Positions 27,463-38,587 of a DNA stretch of 64,000 nt are shown here, in pieces. The translations under genes and the position numbers were made by a program. Within the stretch, counting starts at the first letter, position 1. Each line of letters begins with the position of its first letter. Under the pieces are notes generated by a model. It was not told the origin of the DNA. It did not search any database and worked only from the letters and a program-made list of their open reading frames with translations. Source of the stretch: Lentimonas sp. CC4 (GTDB lineage: Bacteria; Verrucomicrobiota; Verrucomicrobiia; Opitutales; Coraliomargaritaceae); the NCBI RefSeq assembly GCF_902728235.1, contig NZ_CACVBO010000001.1, positions 992,001-1,056,000 of the forward strand. The letters are read 5' to 3'.

Positions 27463-30400
27463 ATGAAAAAAGCACTCGCTCTCATCCTCATTCTCGCAGC
27501 TGGTAACCTCTTCGCGCAGACGATCGTCACGGAGGTCAGCCCCGATCAAGCGGATCCTGGCACAACAGGCCTAACCGTGACCTTTACGCTGCCAGACTCG
27601 ACGCCGCCGACGCCACCGGTGGGTCAAACGCCTACTAGCGTCACTATCGGCACGATCTCCGGAACATCGATCACGCGGGTAAGCTTTGATACGGTGACAG
27701 CGGTGTTCGACATTCCAGCCGATGAGACTGAGGGCTCAAAAGATGTGGCCGTTATCTTCTCGGGACCGACACTCACTAAAACCGCTGGGTTTACTGTGGG
27801 CGACGCACCCGCCGAGGATGACTCATACCCCAACGGCCCACCATCGTCGGGCTATAATCTCCTGAGCACGCTCAATTCGAAGAGCACCTATCTGATGGAT
27901 AATGACGAGAATATCGTCAACACATGGACCAGCAGCTACAATCCCGGCAACGCGGTCTATCTACTTGAAGACGGCACACTGATGCGCACGGCCAATACTG
28001 GCAGCACCGACTTCGATACCGGCGGCACAGGCGGACGAGTGGAACAATACGACTGGGAGGGCAATTTGATTTGGGAATACGACTACGACACGTCTACTCA
28101 TCGTCAGCATCACGATGTCGAAGTGCTGCCGAACGGTAATATTTTGATCATTGCATGGGAGCTGAAGACGCAAGTCGAGGCCGTGGCGGCTGGGCGCGAC
28201 CCGAGCCTGATCAGCGAAGGCGAACTCTGGCCTGACTCGATTATTGAAGTGGCACCGATCGGCAGCACTGGAGGCACCATCGTCTGGGAATGGCACGCGT
28301 GGGATCACTTGGTTCAGGATTACGATGCATCTGCGGACAACTACGGCACCGTGGCCGACCATCCAGAGAAGATCGACCTCAACTACACTCTGAATGGCAT
28401 CGCAGATTGGCACCACATCAACTCCATCGACTACAACGCGGAACTCGATCAGATCCTTCTGAGTGTTCACAACTTCAGCGAAATCTGGATCATCGATCAT
28501 AACACCACCACCGCAGAGGCTGCCGGTTCGGCGGGCGATTTGCTTTACCGCTGGGGCAACCCTGCGGCCTACGACTCTGGCGACGCAGACGATCAGCAAC
28601 TCTTCCTGCAGCACGACGCGAAGTGGATTGAAGCTCATTTGCCAGGCGCAGGTAATATTCTGATTTTCAACAACGGCCAGGGACGCAGCGATGGCGATTA
28701 CTCCTCTGTCGATGAAATCACCCCTCCAGTCGCAGCCGATGGCAGTTATACCGCAGGCCTGCCACTCGCACCGACTTGGAGCTACACGAATGCGGTGCCA
28801 ACCGATTTTTATGGGGCCAATATTTCCGGTGCGCAGCGCTTGCCAAATGGAAATACGCTCATTTGCGAAGGCCCTGAAAAATATGCCTTCGAAGTCACCT
28901 CCGCAGGCGACTTGGTCTGGGACACCACTAGCAGTGGCAGTATGTTTCGCTTCGAGCGCTACACCCCCGACTTTACAGGATTTGAAAGCACCGAGCTCGC
29001 ACTGCCCACGACGGCCTACACGATCGTCGATACTGGGCAGGATGGATTCTATAATGACAGTGCCGAGATCACAGAGCCCGGCATCGGTGATGAATTTTAC
29101 GGGCAGGATGCCACCCATGGCGGCAACCAACCAAAATACGAAATCAGCGCCGACGGTCTCACCGTTTATGATTACAACACGGGACTGACCTGGACACGCT
29201 CGCACGATATTAACGACGATGGCTTGCTCAACTACGATGACAAGCTGAGCCAAAGCGATTCCGTCGCCTATGCTGCCACCATCAACGCTAGCACCTACGG
29301 TGGCTACTCCGACTGGAGACTCCCCTCCATCAAGGAACTCTATTCACTCATGGATTTTCGCGGCAAGGATCCGTCGCCCACGGCAACCGATGCGACCGAT
29401 CTCTATCCCTTTATTGACACGAATTATTTTGAAATTGGCCCCGGCGACCTCGATGCAGGCGATCGGATCATTGATGGCCAATTCGCCACCACCACAATCT
29501 ATGTCGATCAAGTGATGGGCAACCAGGAGGCGGTGTTCGGCCTCAATCTCATTGACGGGCGCATCAAAGGTTATCCCACGCAAACAGGTAAACTCTATTA
29601 CGTCTATTATTGCCGTGGAAACCCCGCCTATGGCACCAATAACTTCGCCGACAACGGTGACGGCACTGTCACAGACCATGCCACGGGACTGATGTGGGCG
29701 CAGGCCGACGACGGCAGCGGCATGGATTGGAGCGACGCTCTGAGCTATGCCGAAGCCTCCGAGTTGGCCGAGCACAGCGACTGGAGATTGCCCAATACCA
29801 AGGAGCTTCAAAGTCTGCTGGACTACACACGTTCACCCAGCACAACCGCGTCCGCCGCGATCGATCCCGTTTTTTCAGCCACGCAAATCACCAACATGGC
29901 CGGTGATGCCGATTACCCGTGGTATTGGACCGGCACGACACACCTGACCTATACCGACGATGCGTCTGCAGGATCGTATGTGTGCTTCGGACGTGGAACA
30001 GGAACCATGGACGAAGGCGTCACCATCATCGACGTCCACGGTGCGGGGTGTCAGCGCAGCGATCCTAAAACTGGCGATGCGGCCGATTATCCGAGCTCCG
30101 GTCACGGCCCGCAAGGCGATGTTCAACGCGTGTTTAACCACGTCCGCCTCGTCCGCACGGTGCAAGCGCCCGTGGACAGTGTCGGCGACGGGATCAGTGA
30201 TGCCTGGCGCAGCGAACACTTCGGAGGCGACGGCACCACCACCGATTCCGACTCGGAGGCTAGCGCCGATCCAGACGGAGACAACTGCGACAACTGGTGC
30301 GAATACATGGCCGACACCGATCCAAACGACCCGGACTCACGCTTCACCGCCGAAGGTGTCGTTGATGAAACAACTTTCACAGTGTTCTTCGACTCATCCG

Positions 30401-30567
30401 CAGAACGCATCTATACCCTCTGGCGCTCCACTGACTTGGGTGAGGAATCGTGGGAGACCGTCACCGATCAAATCGATATTTTCGGTAGCGGTGGCCTCGA
30501 TAATTTAGTCGATTCCTCAGCGCCGGCCGACCGTTGCTTCTATCGAATCGGCGTCGCATTGCCTTAA
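27463..30567 (+). CDS. Arylsulfotransferase-like protein fused to DUF1566
   Basis: A 1034-residue exported protein. Signal peptide (KKALALILILAAGNLFA), an IPT/TIG-like domain (about 20-112), an aryl-sulfate sulfotransferase-type propeller (about 125-505), a DUF1566 pair (about 515-905, YSDWRLPSIKELYSL and HSDWRLPNTKELQSL) and a C-terminal part with calcium-binding repeats (DSDSEASADPDGDNCDNW). In the propeller, His residues occur in RQHHDVEVLPNGNILI, DWHHINSIDY and FLQHDAKWI, where the known enzyme has its catalytic and binding histidines. Such enzymes move sulfate from a phenolic ester to another phenol. Fusion to DUF1566 is unusual. A sulfatase gene starts 48 bp after the stop. Confidence 0.82.
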   Translation: MKKALALILILAAGNLFAQTIVTEVSPDQADPGTTGLTVTFTLPDSTPPTPPVGQTPTSVTIGTISGTSITRVSFDTVTAVFDIPADETEGSKDVAVIFSGPTLTKTAGFTVGDAPAEDDSYPNGPPSSGYNLLSTLNSKSTYLMDNDENIVNTWTSSYNPGNAVYLLEDGTLMRTANTGSTDFDTGGTGGRVEQYDWEGNLIWEYDYDTSTHRQHHDVEVLPNGNILIIAWELKTQVEAVAAGRDPSLISEGELWPDSIIEVAPIGSTGGTIVWEWHAWDHLVQDYDASADNYGTVADHPEKIDLNYTLNGIADWHHINSIDYNAELDQILLSVHNFSEIWIIDHNTTTAEAAGSAGDLLYRWGNPAAYDSGDADDQQLFLQHDAKWIEAHLPGAGNILIFNNGQGRSDGDYSSVDEITPPVAADGSYTAGLPLAPTWSYTNAVPTDFYGANISGAQRLPNGNTLICEGPEKYAFEVTSAGDLVWDTTSSGSMFRFERYTPDFTGFESTELALPTTAYTIVDTGQDGFYNDSAEITEPGIGDEFYGQDATHGGNQPKYEISADGLTVYDYNTGLTWTRSHDINDDGLLNYDDKLSQSDSVAYAATINASTYGGYSDWRLPSIKELYSLMDFRGKDPSPTATDATDLYPFIDTNYFEIGPGDLDAGDRIIDGQFATTTIYVDQVMGNQEAVFGLNLIDGRIKGYPTQTGKLYYVYYCRGNPAYGTNNFADNGDGTVTDHATGLMWAQADDGSGMDWSDALSYAEASELAEHSDWRLPNTKELQSLLDYTRSPSTTASAAIDPVFSATQITNMAGDADYPWYWTGTTHLTYTDDASAGSYVCFGRGTGTMDEGVTIIDVHGAGCQRSDPKTGDAADYPSSGHGPQGDVQRVFNHVRLVRTVQAPVDSVGDGISDAWRSEHFGGDGTTTDSDSEASADPDGDNCDNWCEYMADTDPNDPDSRFTAEGVVDETTFTVFFDSSAERIYTLWRSTDLGEESWETVTDQIDIFGSGGLDNLVDSSAPADRCFYRIGVALP

Positions 30568-30615
30568 CACAGGGACATTTTGCAACTTCCGAGACTCCCA
30601 CGCGTTAACAACACC

Positions 30616-31986
30616 ATGAAACGACCCCTCATTTGCTGCCTACTCGCCCTGTTTTCTTATTTAGATGCAGCACAGCCGAACATCGTCTTCGTGCTCATTG
30701 ACGACATGGGCTGGTCCGGCACCTCAGTGCAAATCGATCCGAACCTGCCCTCCTCGAAGAGTAGCATCTACCAAACACCACAGCTCGAAAAGCTTGCCGA
30801 TGCCGGCATGCGTTTCACCAACGCCTATGCGCCCGGGCCGATGTGCTCCCCGAGTCGCGCCGGCATCTTGACCGGTAAAACACCTGCCGAAGTTCAAATG
30901 ACAACGCCCGGAGGTGGTGGACGCACACAAGACTATCAGAAACTGGCCGGCGGCTCAAAAGATAGCTCGCTCTCCACCGATCTCGATACGATCGCCAAGT
31001 CACTGAAATCCGCTGGCTACGCCACCGCACATTTAGGCAAATGGCACATCGGACGCACTGGCCCAGAAGCATACGGCTACGATGTGCACGACGGATCGAC
31101 AGGTAACGAGCCGCCAGACAGCAGCCCTGAAAACCCCAAAGACATCTTCGGAATCAATCAACGCGCCTTCGATTTCATGGAGCAGCAGAGTCAATCAGAC
31201 ACGCCCTTCTATCTACAACTCTCTCACTACGCTGTGCACTCACCCGTCGAAGCCCGTGCATCCAGCAAAGAGCGGTTTAAAGAGGTGCCCTCTCGCGGTA
31301 AAAACGACGCCGCCGGACTCGCTGCCATGACCTACGACATCGACGACAGCATTGGTCAGCTCCGCGCCGAGATCGAAGCACTCGGTATCGCCGACAACAC
31401 CTACCTCATTGTCATGTCCGACAACGGCGGAACCGGCGGCGGCCCACGCCGAGGCTCCGACGGCCCGCTAAATGCTGGCAAAGGCAGCCTCCTCGAAGGC
31501 GGCATCCGCATTCCCTTTTTCGCCGAAGGCCCAGGCATCGCAGCAGGCTCGATTTCGCGGGAAAGCATTACTGGTTGCGACCTCTACCCGACCTTCTGCG
31601 AGTGGGCAGGCACTACCATTCCGACTGACCTCGAAGGCGTCTCACTCGCCAGCCTACTCGCCGGCAAGCAAAGCACACTCAATGCACGCTCCCACCTCTT
31701 TCACTACCCACACTACGGCCAAGGTCCTAAGCAGAAACCACAATCCGCTCTCATCCTTGGCGACTACAAAGTCCTCTACGATTGGGAAAGCCAAAGCATC
31801 CAACTCTTTAATTTGAAAGACGACCTAGGCGAAACGAAGGATCTCTCCAAGAGTATGCCCGACAAAACCCAAGAGATGATCAACTTGCTGCACGATCGCC
31901 TCAAAGCAATCGACGCCAGCCTGCCGACACCCAATCCCGACTACGATCCAAGCGCCAAAGCGCCGACTGGGCGGCCAAAGAGATAG
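30616..31986 (+). CDS. Exported sulfatase (S1, formylglycine-dependent)
   Basis: A 456-residue type I sulfatase that hydrolyses a sulfate ester. ATG at 30616 gives the signal peptide KRPLICCLLALFSYLDAA; a TTG at 30580 would place charged residues before it. Metal ligands Asp29-Asp30 in VLIDDMGWSG, the modified Cys77 in C77-S-P-S-R81 followed by AGILTGK, the LGKWHIGR motif, and the SDNGG ligand pair (about 255) are all intact. Cys in the motif means it needs a formylglycine-generating enzyme, not seen in the window. It sits with an arylsulfotransferase-type gene. The substrate is probably a sulfated marine polysaccharide or a small aryl or alkyl ester; sequence alone does not say which. Confidence 0.93.
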   Translation: MKRPLICCLLALFSYLDAAQPNIVFVLIDDMGWSGTSVQIDPNLPSSKSSIYQTPQLEKLADAGMRFTNAYAPGPMCSPSRAGILTGKTPAEVQMTTPGGGGRTQDYQKLAGGSKDSSLSTDLDTIAKSLKSAGYATAHLGKWHIGRTGPEAYGYDVHDGSTGNEPPDSSPENPKDIFGINQRAFDFMEQQSQSDTPFYLQLSHYAVHSPVEARASSKERFKEVPSRGKNDAAGLAAMTYDIDDSIGQLRAEIEALGIADNTYLIVMSDNGGTGGGPRRGSDGPLNAGKGSLLEGGIRIPFFAEGPGIAAGSISRESITGCDLYPTFCEWAGTTIPTDLEGVSLASLLAGKQSTLNARSHLFHYPHYGQGPKQKPQSALILGDYKVLYDWESQSIQLFNLKDDLGETKDLSKSMPDKTQEMINLLHDRLKAIDASLPTPNPDYDPSAKAPTGRPKR

Positions 31987-32047
31987 ATCCCCGAAAGCGC
32001 AGGCACCCTGCCATGCCACGGAGCATTTCTCTAAACTAACTTGACCT

Positions 32048-32070
32048 GCACAGTTACACAGTTACTGTGC
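32048..32070 (+). promoter_or_regulatory. Inverted repeat operator of the antitoxin/PIN operon
   Basis: GCACAGT (32048-32054) and ACTGTGC (32064-32070) are perfect arms, with ACAGTTAC/ACAGTTACT repeated directly inside, 6 bp before the antitoxin ATG. Such sites are where ribbon-helix-helix antitoxins repress their own operon. Confidence 0.6.
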
Positions 32071-32076
32071 AACTGT

Positions 32077-32334
32077 ATGAAGAACATCACATTAAAAGTG
32101 GACGATGCGACCTATCGGAAAGCTCGCATACGCGCCGCCGAACAAGGCACCTCAGTCAGCGCAATGGTGCGCGACTTTTTAAACAACCAGGCAAGCGCAA
32201 ACGACAGTCACGAAAATCCCCGAACAGAGGCACTGGAGGCACTCTACACACTTGCCGAATCGCAAGCAGACTATAACGCCAAGCCTGTGACTCCCTTAAA
32301 ACGCGATGAGATTTACGATGAGCGCATTCGTTGA
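32077..32334 (+). CDS. Ribbon-helix-helix antitoxin (VapB-like)
   Basis: An 85-residue protein. The N-terminus MKNITLKVDDATYRKARIRAAEQGTSVSAMVRDFL is a ribbon-helix-helix (strand, helix, turn, helix), and the acidic, less ordered C-terminus would bind the toxin. It precedes and overlaps the PIN-domain gene by 17 bp, and an inverted repeat sits directly upstream, the usual layout of a self-regulated toxin-antitoxin operon. The start at ATG 32077 is fixed by the repeat and by the start of the first strand. Confidence 0.85.
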   Translation: MKNITLKVDDATYRKARIRAAEQGTSVSAMVRDFLNNQASANDSHENPRTEALEALYTLAESQADYNAKPVTPLKRDEIYDERIR

Positions 32335-32731
32335 CACCAATGTATTGATCTACGCGGCTGACCGAGCAGCTCCCACTCCACGCAAAACACAAATTGCACG
32401 CGAACTCCTACTCCAACCTAAGTTACATATTTCAGTTCAAGTGCTCAATGAGTTCACCGTGAATGCACGGCACCCAAAGAAGCTTAACCTCAGCCTAAAG
32501 GATGAAGTTCGTTGGATCGAAGCCTGGCTCCAGCTAACCGTGCATTCGCTGACTATCGACTGCTTCCTCAAAGCACGCCATCTGCAAGGTAATTATATGC
32601 TTAGCCACTGGGATAGCATGATCCTCGCAGCCGCAGAGATCGCAGGTTGTCAAACACTCTACTCCGAGGATCTCAACACAGGTCAACAATATGGCGGCGT
32701 CAAAGTGGTCAATCCATTCGCCAAATGCTGA
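32318..32731 (+). CDS. PIN domain ribonuclease toxin (VapC-like)
   Basis: A 137-residue PIN-domain nuclease counted from ATG 32318, overlapping the antitoxin end (an ATG at 32306 would add four residues). The acidic active-site residues are present: Asp6 in FVDTNVLIY, Glu45 in QVLNEFTVN, Asp99 in SHWDSMILAAA and Asp118 in YSEDLNTGQ. VapC-type toxins cut tRNA or rRNA and stop translation when the antitoxin is lost. The target here is unknown. Followed by a 430-bp repeat-rich spacer. Confidence 0.88.
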   Translation: MSAFVDTNVLIYAADRAAPTPRKTQIARELLLQPKLHISVQVLNEFTVNARHPKKLNLSLKDEVRWIEAWLQLTVHSLTIDCFLKARHLQGNYMLSHWDSMILAAAEIAGCQTLYSEDLNTGQQYGGVKVVNPFAKC

Positions 32732-32795
32732 ACCTAAGCCCACTCAAGAATTGCGATTCAAACATGAGACTCAGAGATACCGCGCATGCCTGAAG

Positions 32796-32951
32796 CCGCA
32801 CAGACCAAGCCCGCGCACAGGTCGGAACCGCTTCACGGACTCCGCTACATCAGACATTCCCCCTGCATTCGTAGCGGACTGGCGAATGCCATTTCGACCG
32901 CACAACCCAAGCCACCGCACAGATCGAAACCGCTTCGCGGATTCCGCTACA
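32796..32951. repeat. Family E: two direct 54-bp repeats around a hairpin
   Basis: Copies at 32796-32849 and 32898-32951 differ at 8 of 54 positions and both end TCCGCTACA. Between them CCGCTAC (32842-32848) and GTAGCGG (32871-32877) can pair. Confidence 0.65.
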
Positions 32952-32980
32952 AAACGCCCCTTTCGGACATAGGAGGCATC

Positions 32981-33037
32981 ACGAAACTTCGTGTGCTTCT
33001 CGCCTTTGCGCGGTCTTCGCACAGCAAAGCCCCTACG
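32981..33037. repeat. Family A half element, reverse orientation
   Basis: Ends GCACAGCAAAGCCCCTAC and contains CTTTGCGCGGTCTTCG and CTTCGTGTGC, the reverse of the piece at 25708-25756. Confidence 0.65.
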
Positions 33038-33110
33038 TCAGAAAGCGACAAATACGACGCACGTCACACAAATCATCACAAATTCCGACCTCAGTTGAGA
33101 ATACGCTTTT

Positions 33111-33140
33111 GATTCGTGTGAATTCGTGTTCATTCGTGGG
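33111..33140. repeat. Array of three 10-bp ATTCGTG units
   Basis: GATTCGTGTG, AATTCGTGTT and CATTCGTGGG follow each other with no gap (NATTCGTGKK). It lies 20 bp before the mutS start and is related to the element at 22948. Confidence 0.6.
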
Positions 33141-33160
33141 TTCAACTCAGAGACCCACCT

Positions 33161-35734
<2,574 letters not shown>

Positions 35735-35828
35735 GCAAAAGACCTAGCCTAGATACAACTCCCAAAATCGCGGGGTAAACCCGCTCTCTACAGGGAATTT
35801 CAGTAATAGTGACTGGCTTTACGCTAGG

Positions 35829-35854
35829 ACAGATCGGTCTATAGGCCGATCTGT
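35829..35854. repeat. Hairpin after mutS
   Basis: ACAGATCGG (35829-35837) and CCGATCTGT (35846-35854) form a perfect 9-bp stem with an 8-base loop, followed by only two T, between the convergent ends of mutS and the secreted-protein gene. A weak terminator or a REP-type palindrome. Confidence 0.45.
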
Positions 35855-35931
35855 TTGAGAATGCGACAAGAAAGAAAAGCGATAAATTCGGATTCCGTAA
35901 ACATTGCCTAGAAGTCGTAACGATTTCTTAA

Positions 35932-38034
35932 TCAATCCGCTTCCACATCGTGTAGAGCTCTGATCCGGTAGAAGCTGGAACTACTTGAAGGCATGTAATT
36001 AATGAACCATGACATTGGGGCTCCATCGGCAGTTTGATCAGTCTCTTCCATGTCGTGCCAGTTGGCAAGCTCGTCACTTTCTTGAAGCCGGTAGATGTTT
36101 CCTTTGACGGAGGAATCCAAACGAATATCCAGCTCATTAGTGCTTTTGCTTAGTGCGACATGATGATTTCGCTGAAAGGATTGCCGTATCGCGATTGAAC
36201 CAGGAATGATATCATCGCCATTGTATGTAATTTCGGGAGAAACAAAGGTTCCAATTCCTGTTTCTGGTTCAATCAAAACGAGTCTATCCCCGCCATAGGA
36301 TGGGCTGGCTGATGTGTAAAACGCACCGTCGGCGTAGCATAGCCCAGATCCATGATTTACGCCCCTTAAGCCTAAGTAGGACGGGCCTAATTTGCTGGCA
36401 ATCAAAGTGCCCCAATCGACCCGATACAGAGAAAACCCTCTGTAGGACGACGAGTTCGTAACCACATAGAGGTCTCCCTTATCATCGACTTCGATTCCGG
36501 AGGCATTTCCGATGAATAACGAAGAAGTAATGCTGCCTAGATTAGTGAACTCATTCGCTTCCAGATCATATCTCCAAAGGTCATTTCCAGATGTTCCCAA
36601 GCCCAAATAGATACTTTTACCATCGGGCGATACTGAAATCCCACCGATCTGTCCTTCTTGCACCGGTAAATCGGCGAGCAATTCCGTTTCGCCGGTGATT
36701 GGGTGAGCAAAACGAACTAATTGATCACTGTCTCGGCTGGCCCCGTAGAGCGTCCCATCTGGTGCAAAATCCAAATCCCAATACCCTGGCGGAGAATCCA
36801 TTTTAGTAGCAACTCCGGTATTCACTTCGAAGGAATAAAAATTGCTATTCCAACACGTATAACCGAGCATCGCCTGTCTCGCAGGTAATATTATAAAACG
36901 CGCAGTAGTGCTGTTCGCTACTCCTGAGGAATTTCGCGCGACAACCCGCCAATACCAAACGCCAGCGTCTAGGGAAACCAGTTCGTCAATATAAGCCCAA
37001 GTCTTTGAAGTCGTAGTTATGAGCTGAGAGGGCGTTGAGTTCTCCTTTTCCAGGTAAATATCATACTCTTCGGCGTTGGCCGACGCATACCAGCTTAGGC
37101 TATCGGGCGCTTCCCAGATAAAGAGTTCAGTTTCATTGACAGGGTTCCAGAGGTTGAAGCTTTCAGGCTCAGAAAGAGATTCTATAACGGTAAAGGACCG
37201 CACGGAGCCAGTTGTTACCCCTCCAGGATTCTTCAGTGATACCTTCCAATACCATGTCCCGTGGTCAAGGTCGGATGGTATTGTCCATTGATTATTCAAT
37301 TGAGTGGCGACGATGTCCGTCGGATCTGTAACATCCCTTGATAAGTAGACTTCATAGACTCCAGAGAGCTCGCTAGTCCATTCAATAGACGCCGACACCT
37401 CGGATTCGTTGAACGAGGTTCCGTCAGAAGGGGAAGTATACTGTATCGATCCCGGCGAAGACAGTGTATCGGATCCTTCACTGACTAAAGTTTGGAACGC
37501 CATGTCGTTAACCCCGAGCGGGATAGCCGACAGATTGCTGTAGCTATAAAATTGAGTGCCATAGCTGTAGGGATCTTGATTGCTCATCCCATATTCATTG
37601 TATCCGTTCGATCCACCACCACTCGTTTCGAGGATAGTGAATGCTAGGCATTCGCCAGCAGCTTGATCATAGGGCAGGTCAAAGTAAATATCTGCTTCAG
37701 TCACCGTGTCTAGTATGAGTCCATCGCGATCAATCGAGCCTTGAGCAATCGGGCTTCCAGTGATGATTCCGTCACTAGCTCGATATAGTGAAACGACCAT
37801 CTCACTACCGTAAGGATAGCTACCAGACCATTTCTTCGCCTTTACAAATAAGCGTATGCCTACTATTTTTGCGTCGGAGGCAGTGATGAAAGTTTGCCCC
37901 GAAACCCCACCCGAATTCAGATCATTGGTAAGGGAATACGTTGATTGGTCTATCTCTATTCTTTCACCAAACAAGCAAGCATGGATAAGTAAGAAGCTTA
38001 GAATTCTTACGGTAATTTTTTGTAGGGCACTCAT
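35932..38034 (-). CDS. Large secreted protein with Fn3-like and propeller regions, unknown
   Basis: A 700-residue exported protein. Signal peptide (VRILSFLLIHACLFG), a beta-sandwich of choice-of-anchor type (about 25-190, SGQTFITASDAKIVGIRLFVKAKKW), one or two fibronectin type III-like domains (about 195-400, YEVYLSRDVT, WYWKVSLKNPGG, then WYWRVVARNSSGVA) and a propeller-like part (about 405-640, WDLDFAPDGTLYGAS, GISVSPDGKSIYLGLG, GIEVDDKGDLYVVTN). The end has FYRIRALHD, often seen in verrucomicrobial secreted proteins. No catalytic motif is recognised. The gene is visibly AT-richer than its neighbours and lies in the segment between mutS and the second mutS 3' end, so it is probably acquired cargo. 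Confidence 0.7.
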   Translation of the reverse strand: MSALQKITVRILSFLLIHACLFGERIEIDQSTYSLTNDLNSGGVSGQTFITASDAKIVGIRLFVKAKKWSGSYPYGSEMVVSLYRASDGIITGSPIAQGSIDRDGLILDTVTEADIYFDLPYDQAAGECLAFTILETSGGGSNGYNEYGMSNQDPYSYGTQFYSYSNLSAIPLGVNDMAFQTLVSEGSDTLSSPGSIQYTSPSDGTSFNESEVSASIEWTSELSGVYEVYLSRDVTDPTDIVATQLNNQWTIPSDLDHGTWYWKVSLKNPGGVTTGSVRSFTVIESLSEPESFNLWNPVNETELFIWEAPDSLSWYASANAEEYDIYLEKENSTPSQLITTTSKTWAYIDELVSLDAGVWYWRVVARNSSGVANSTTARFIILPARQAMLGYTCWNSNFYSFEVNTGVATKMDSPPGYWDLDFAPDGTLYGASRDSDQLVRFAHPITGETELLADLPVQEGQIGGISVSPDGKSIYLGLGTSGNDLWRYDLEANEFTNLGSITSSLFIGNASGIEVDDKGDLYVVTNSSSYRGFSLYRVDWGTLIASKLGPSYLGLRGVNHGSGLCYADGAFYTSASPSYGGDRLVLIEPETGIGTFVSPEITYNGDDIIPGSIAIRQSFQRNHHVALSKSTNELDIRLDSSVKGNIYRLQESDELANWHDMEETDQTADGAPMSWFINYMPSSSSSFYRIRALHDVEAD

Positions 38035-38075
38035 AGGAAATTCGAATTCTCCACAGGTTTATCTCTGGATAGTTG

Positions 38076-38117
38076 GTAAGTCATGGAAGTATAGTTCCAT
38101 GACTTACGTATTTTTTT
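38076..38117 (+). terminator. Strong terminator-like hairpin on the plus strand
   Basis: GTAAGTCATGGAA (38076-38088) and TTCCATGACTTAC (38095-38107) pair perfectly over 13 bp with a 6-base loop; GTA and seven T follow on the plus strand. It lies 42 bp upstream of the minus-strand secreted-protein gene, where there is no plus-strand gene to end, so its use is unclear. Confidence 0.5.
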
Positions 38118-38193
38118 CTGCAATACAAATACTAAGGCTGAAAACCGTTTTCATTTCGTTATGTTTACAATTGTCCTAAATTCGGCTGTGTGC

Positions 38194-38244
38194 GGGGCTA
38201 TAAATTGAAGAATTCAGTGAGTCAATTTATAGTTTGAGAGCCCC
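38194..38244. repeat. Hairpin inside the mutS-flanked segment
   Basis: CTATAAATTGA (38198-38208) and TCAATTTATAG (38222-38232) are perfect 11-bp arms, and GGGGCT/AGCCCC extends the stem after a bulge. Confidence 0.5.
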
Positions 38245-38421
38245 TCGCCACGCCTGAGAGTAACGGTCGAGTGTTTTAAGGTTTGGATCGAGGTTGCTGT
38301 CTGCCTTAGCGACAGGGCGCCTACGCGCTTTGCGAAAAAATCACTTCGCCGGTATCCATACCAGCGTAACCAGGAGACAACATCGCACACGCCCGCTCCT
38401 TCATTGCTGAAGAGGCTAAGG

Positions 38422-38526
38422 CTCGAAGCCGACGACTCCTCGCACAATCTCCTGCGCAAGCGCATGAAAAAGGAGAAGTCCGGCGAAAACACGCAGCACG
38501 AAGACGAGCAATTGGCGTTGTTCTAG
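38422..38526 (+). pseudogene. Second copy of the mutS 3' end
   Basis: These 105 bp align without gaps to 35630-35734, the last 34 codons and stop of mutS. There are 11 differences in nine codons; eight of the nine changes are synonymous (for example TCC/TCG, GAA/GAG, AAT/AAC, TTT/TTC) and one is Ser to Gln. Homology stops abruptly at 38421 and after the TAG. It has no start of its own, so it is a remnant. The synonymous pattern says that both copies diverged while still coding, as in two alleles of mutS, not as a decaying duplicate. Confidence 0.85.
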
Positions 38527-38544
38527 GTTTCAAAACTCACAGTT

Positions 38545-38587
38545 TAGCCTTGCAAATCAGGAATACATTCCCCAATTTACAAGGCTA
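38545..38587 (+). promoter_or_regulatory. Inverted repeat directly before the DUF4143 ATPase gene
   Basis: TAGCCTTGCAAAT (38545-38557) and ATTTACAAGGCTA (38575-38587) pair at 12 of 13 positions. The right arm ends at the base before the GTG start. It resembles in position, and in the word TTTACAA, the palindrome before the second such ATPase (46354). Confidence 0.55.

Larger units (their letters stand above)
32732..33160. other. Non-coding spacer with three repeat families
   Basis: No gene is supported. It holds the two 54-bp direct repeats of family E, a family A half element and a 10-bp-unit array (family G) that ends 20 bp before mutS. Confidence 0.65.
38035..38587. other. Non-coding spacer with hairpins and a mutS 3' remnant
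   Basis: No gene is supported. It contains a 13-bp-stem hairpin with T-run (38076-38117), a second hairpin (38194-38244), about 180 bp with no recognised feature, the duplicated mutS end (38422-38526) and the inverted repeat before the ATPase gene. Confidence 0.65.

Noticed and set aside
27961-29253. Long antisense frame (430 codons) inside the arylsulfotransferase gene
   Set aside because: It lies wholly opposite a gene with clear signal peptide and domain motifs; its own product has no recognisable domain and is a by-product of codon bias.
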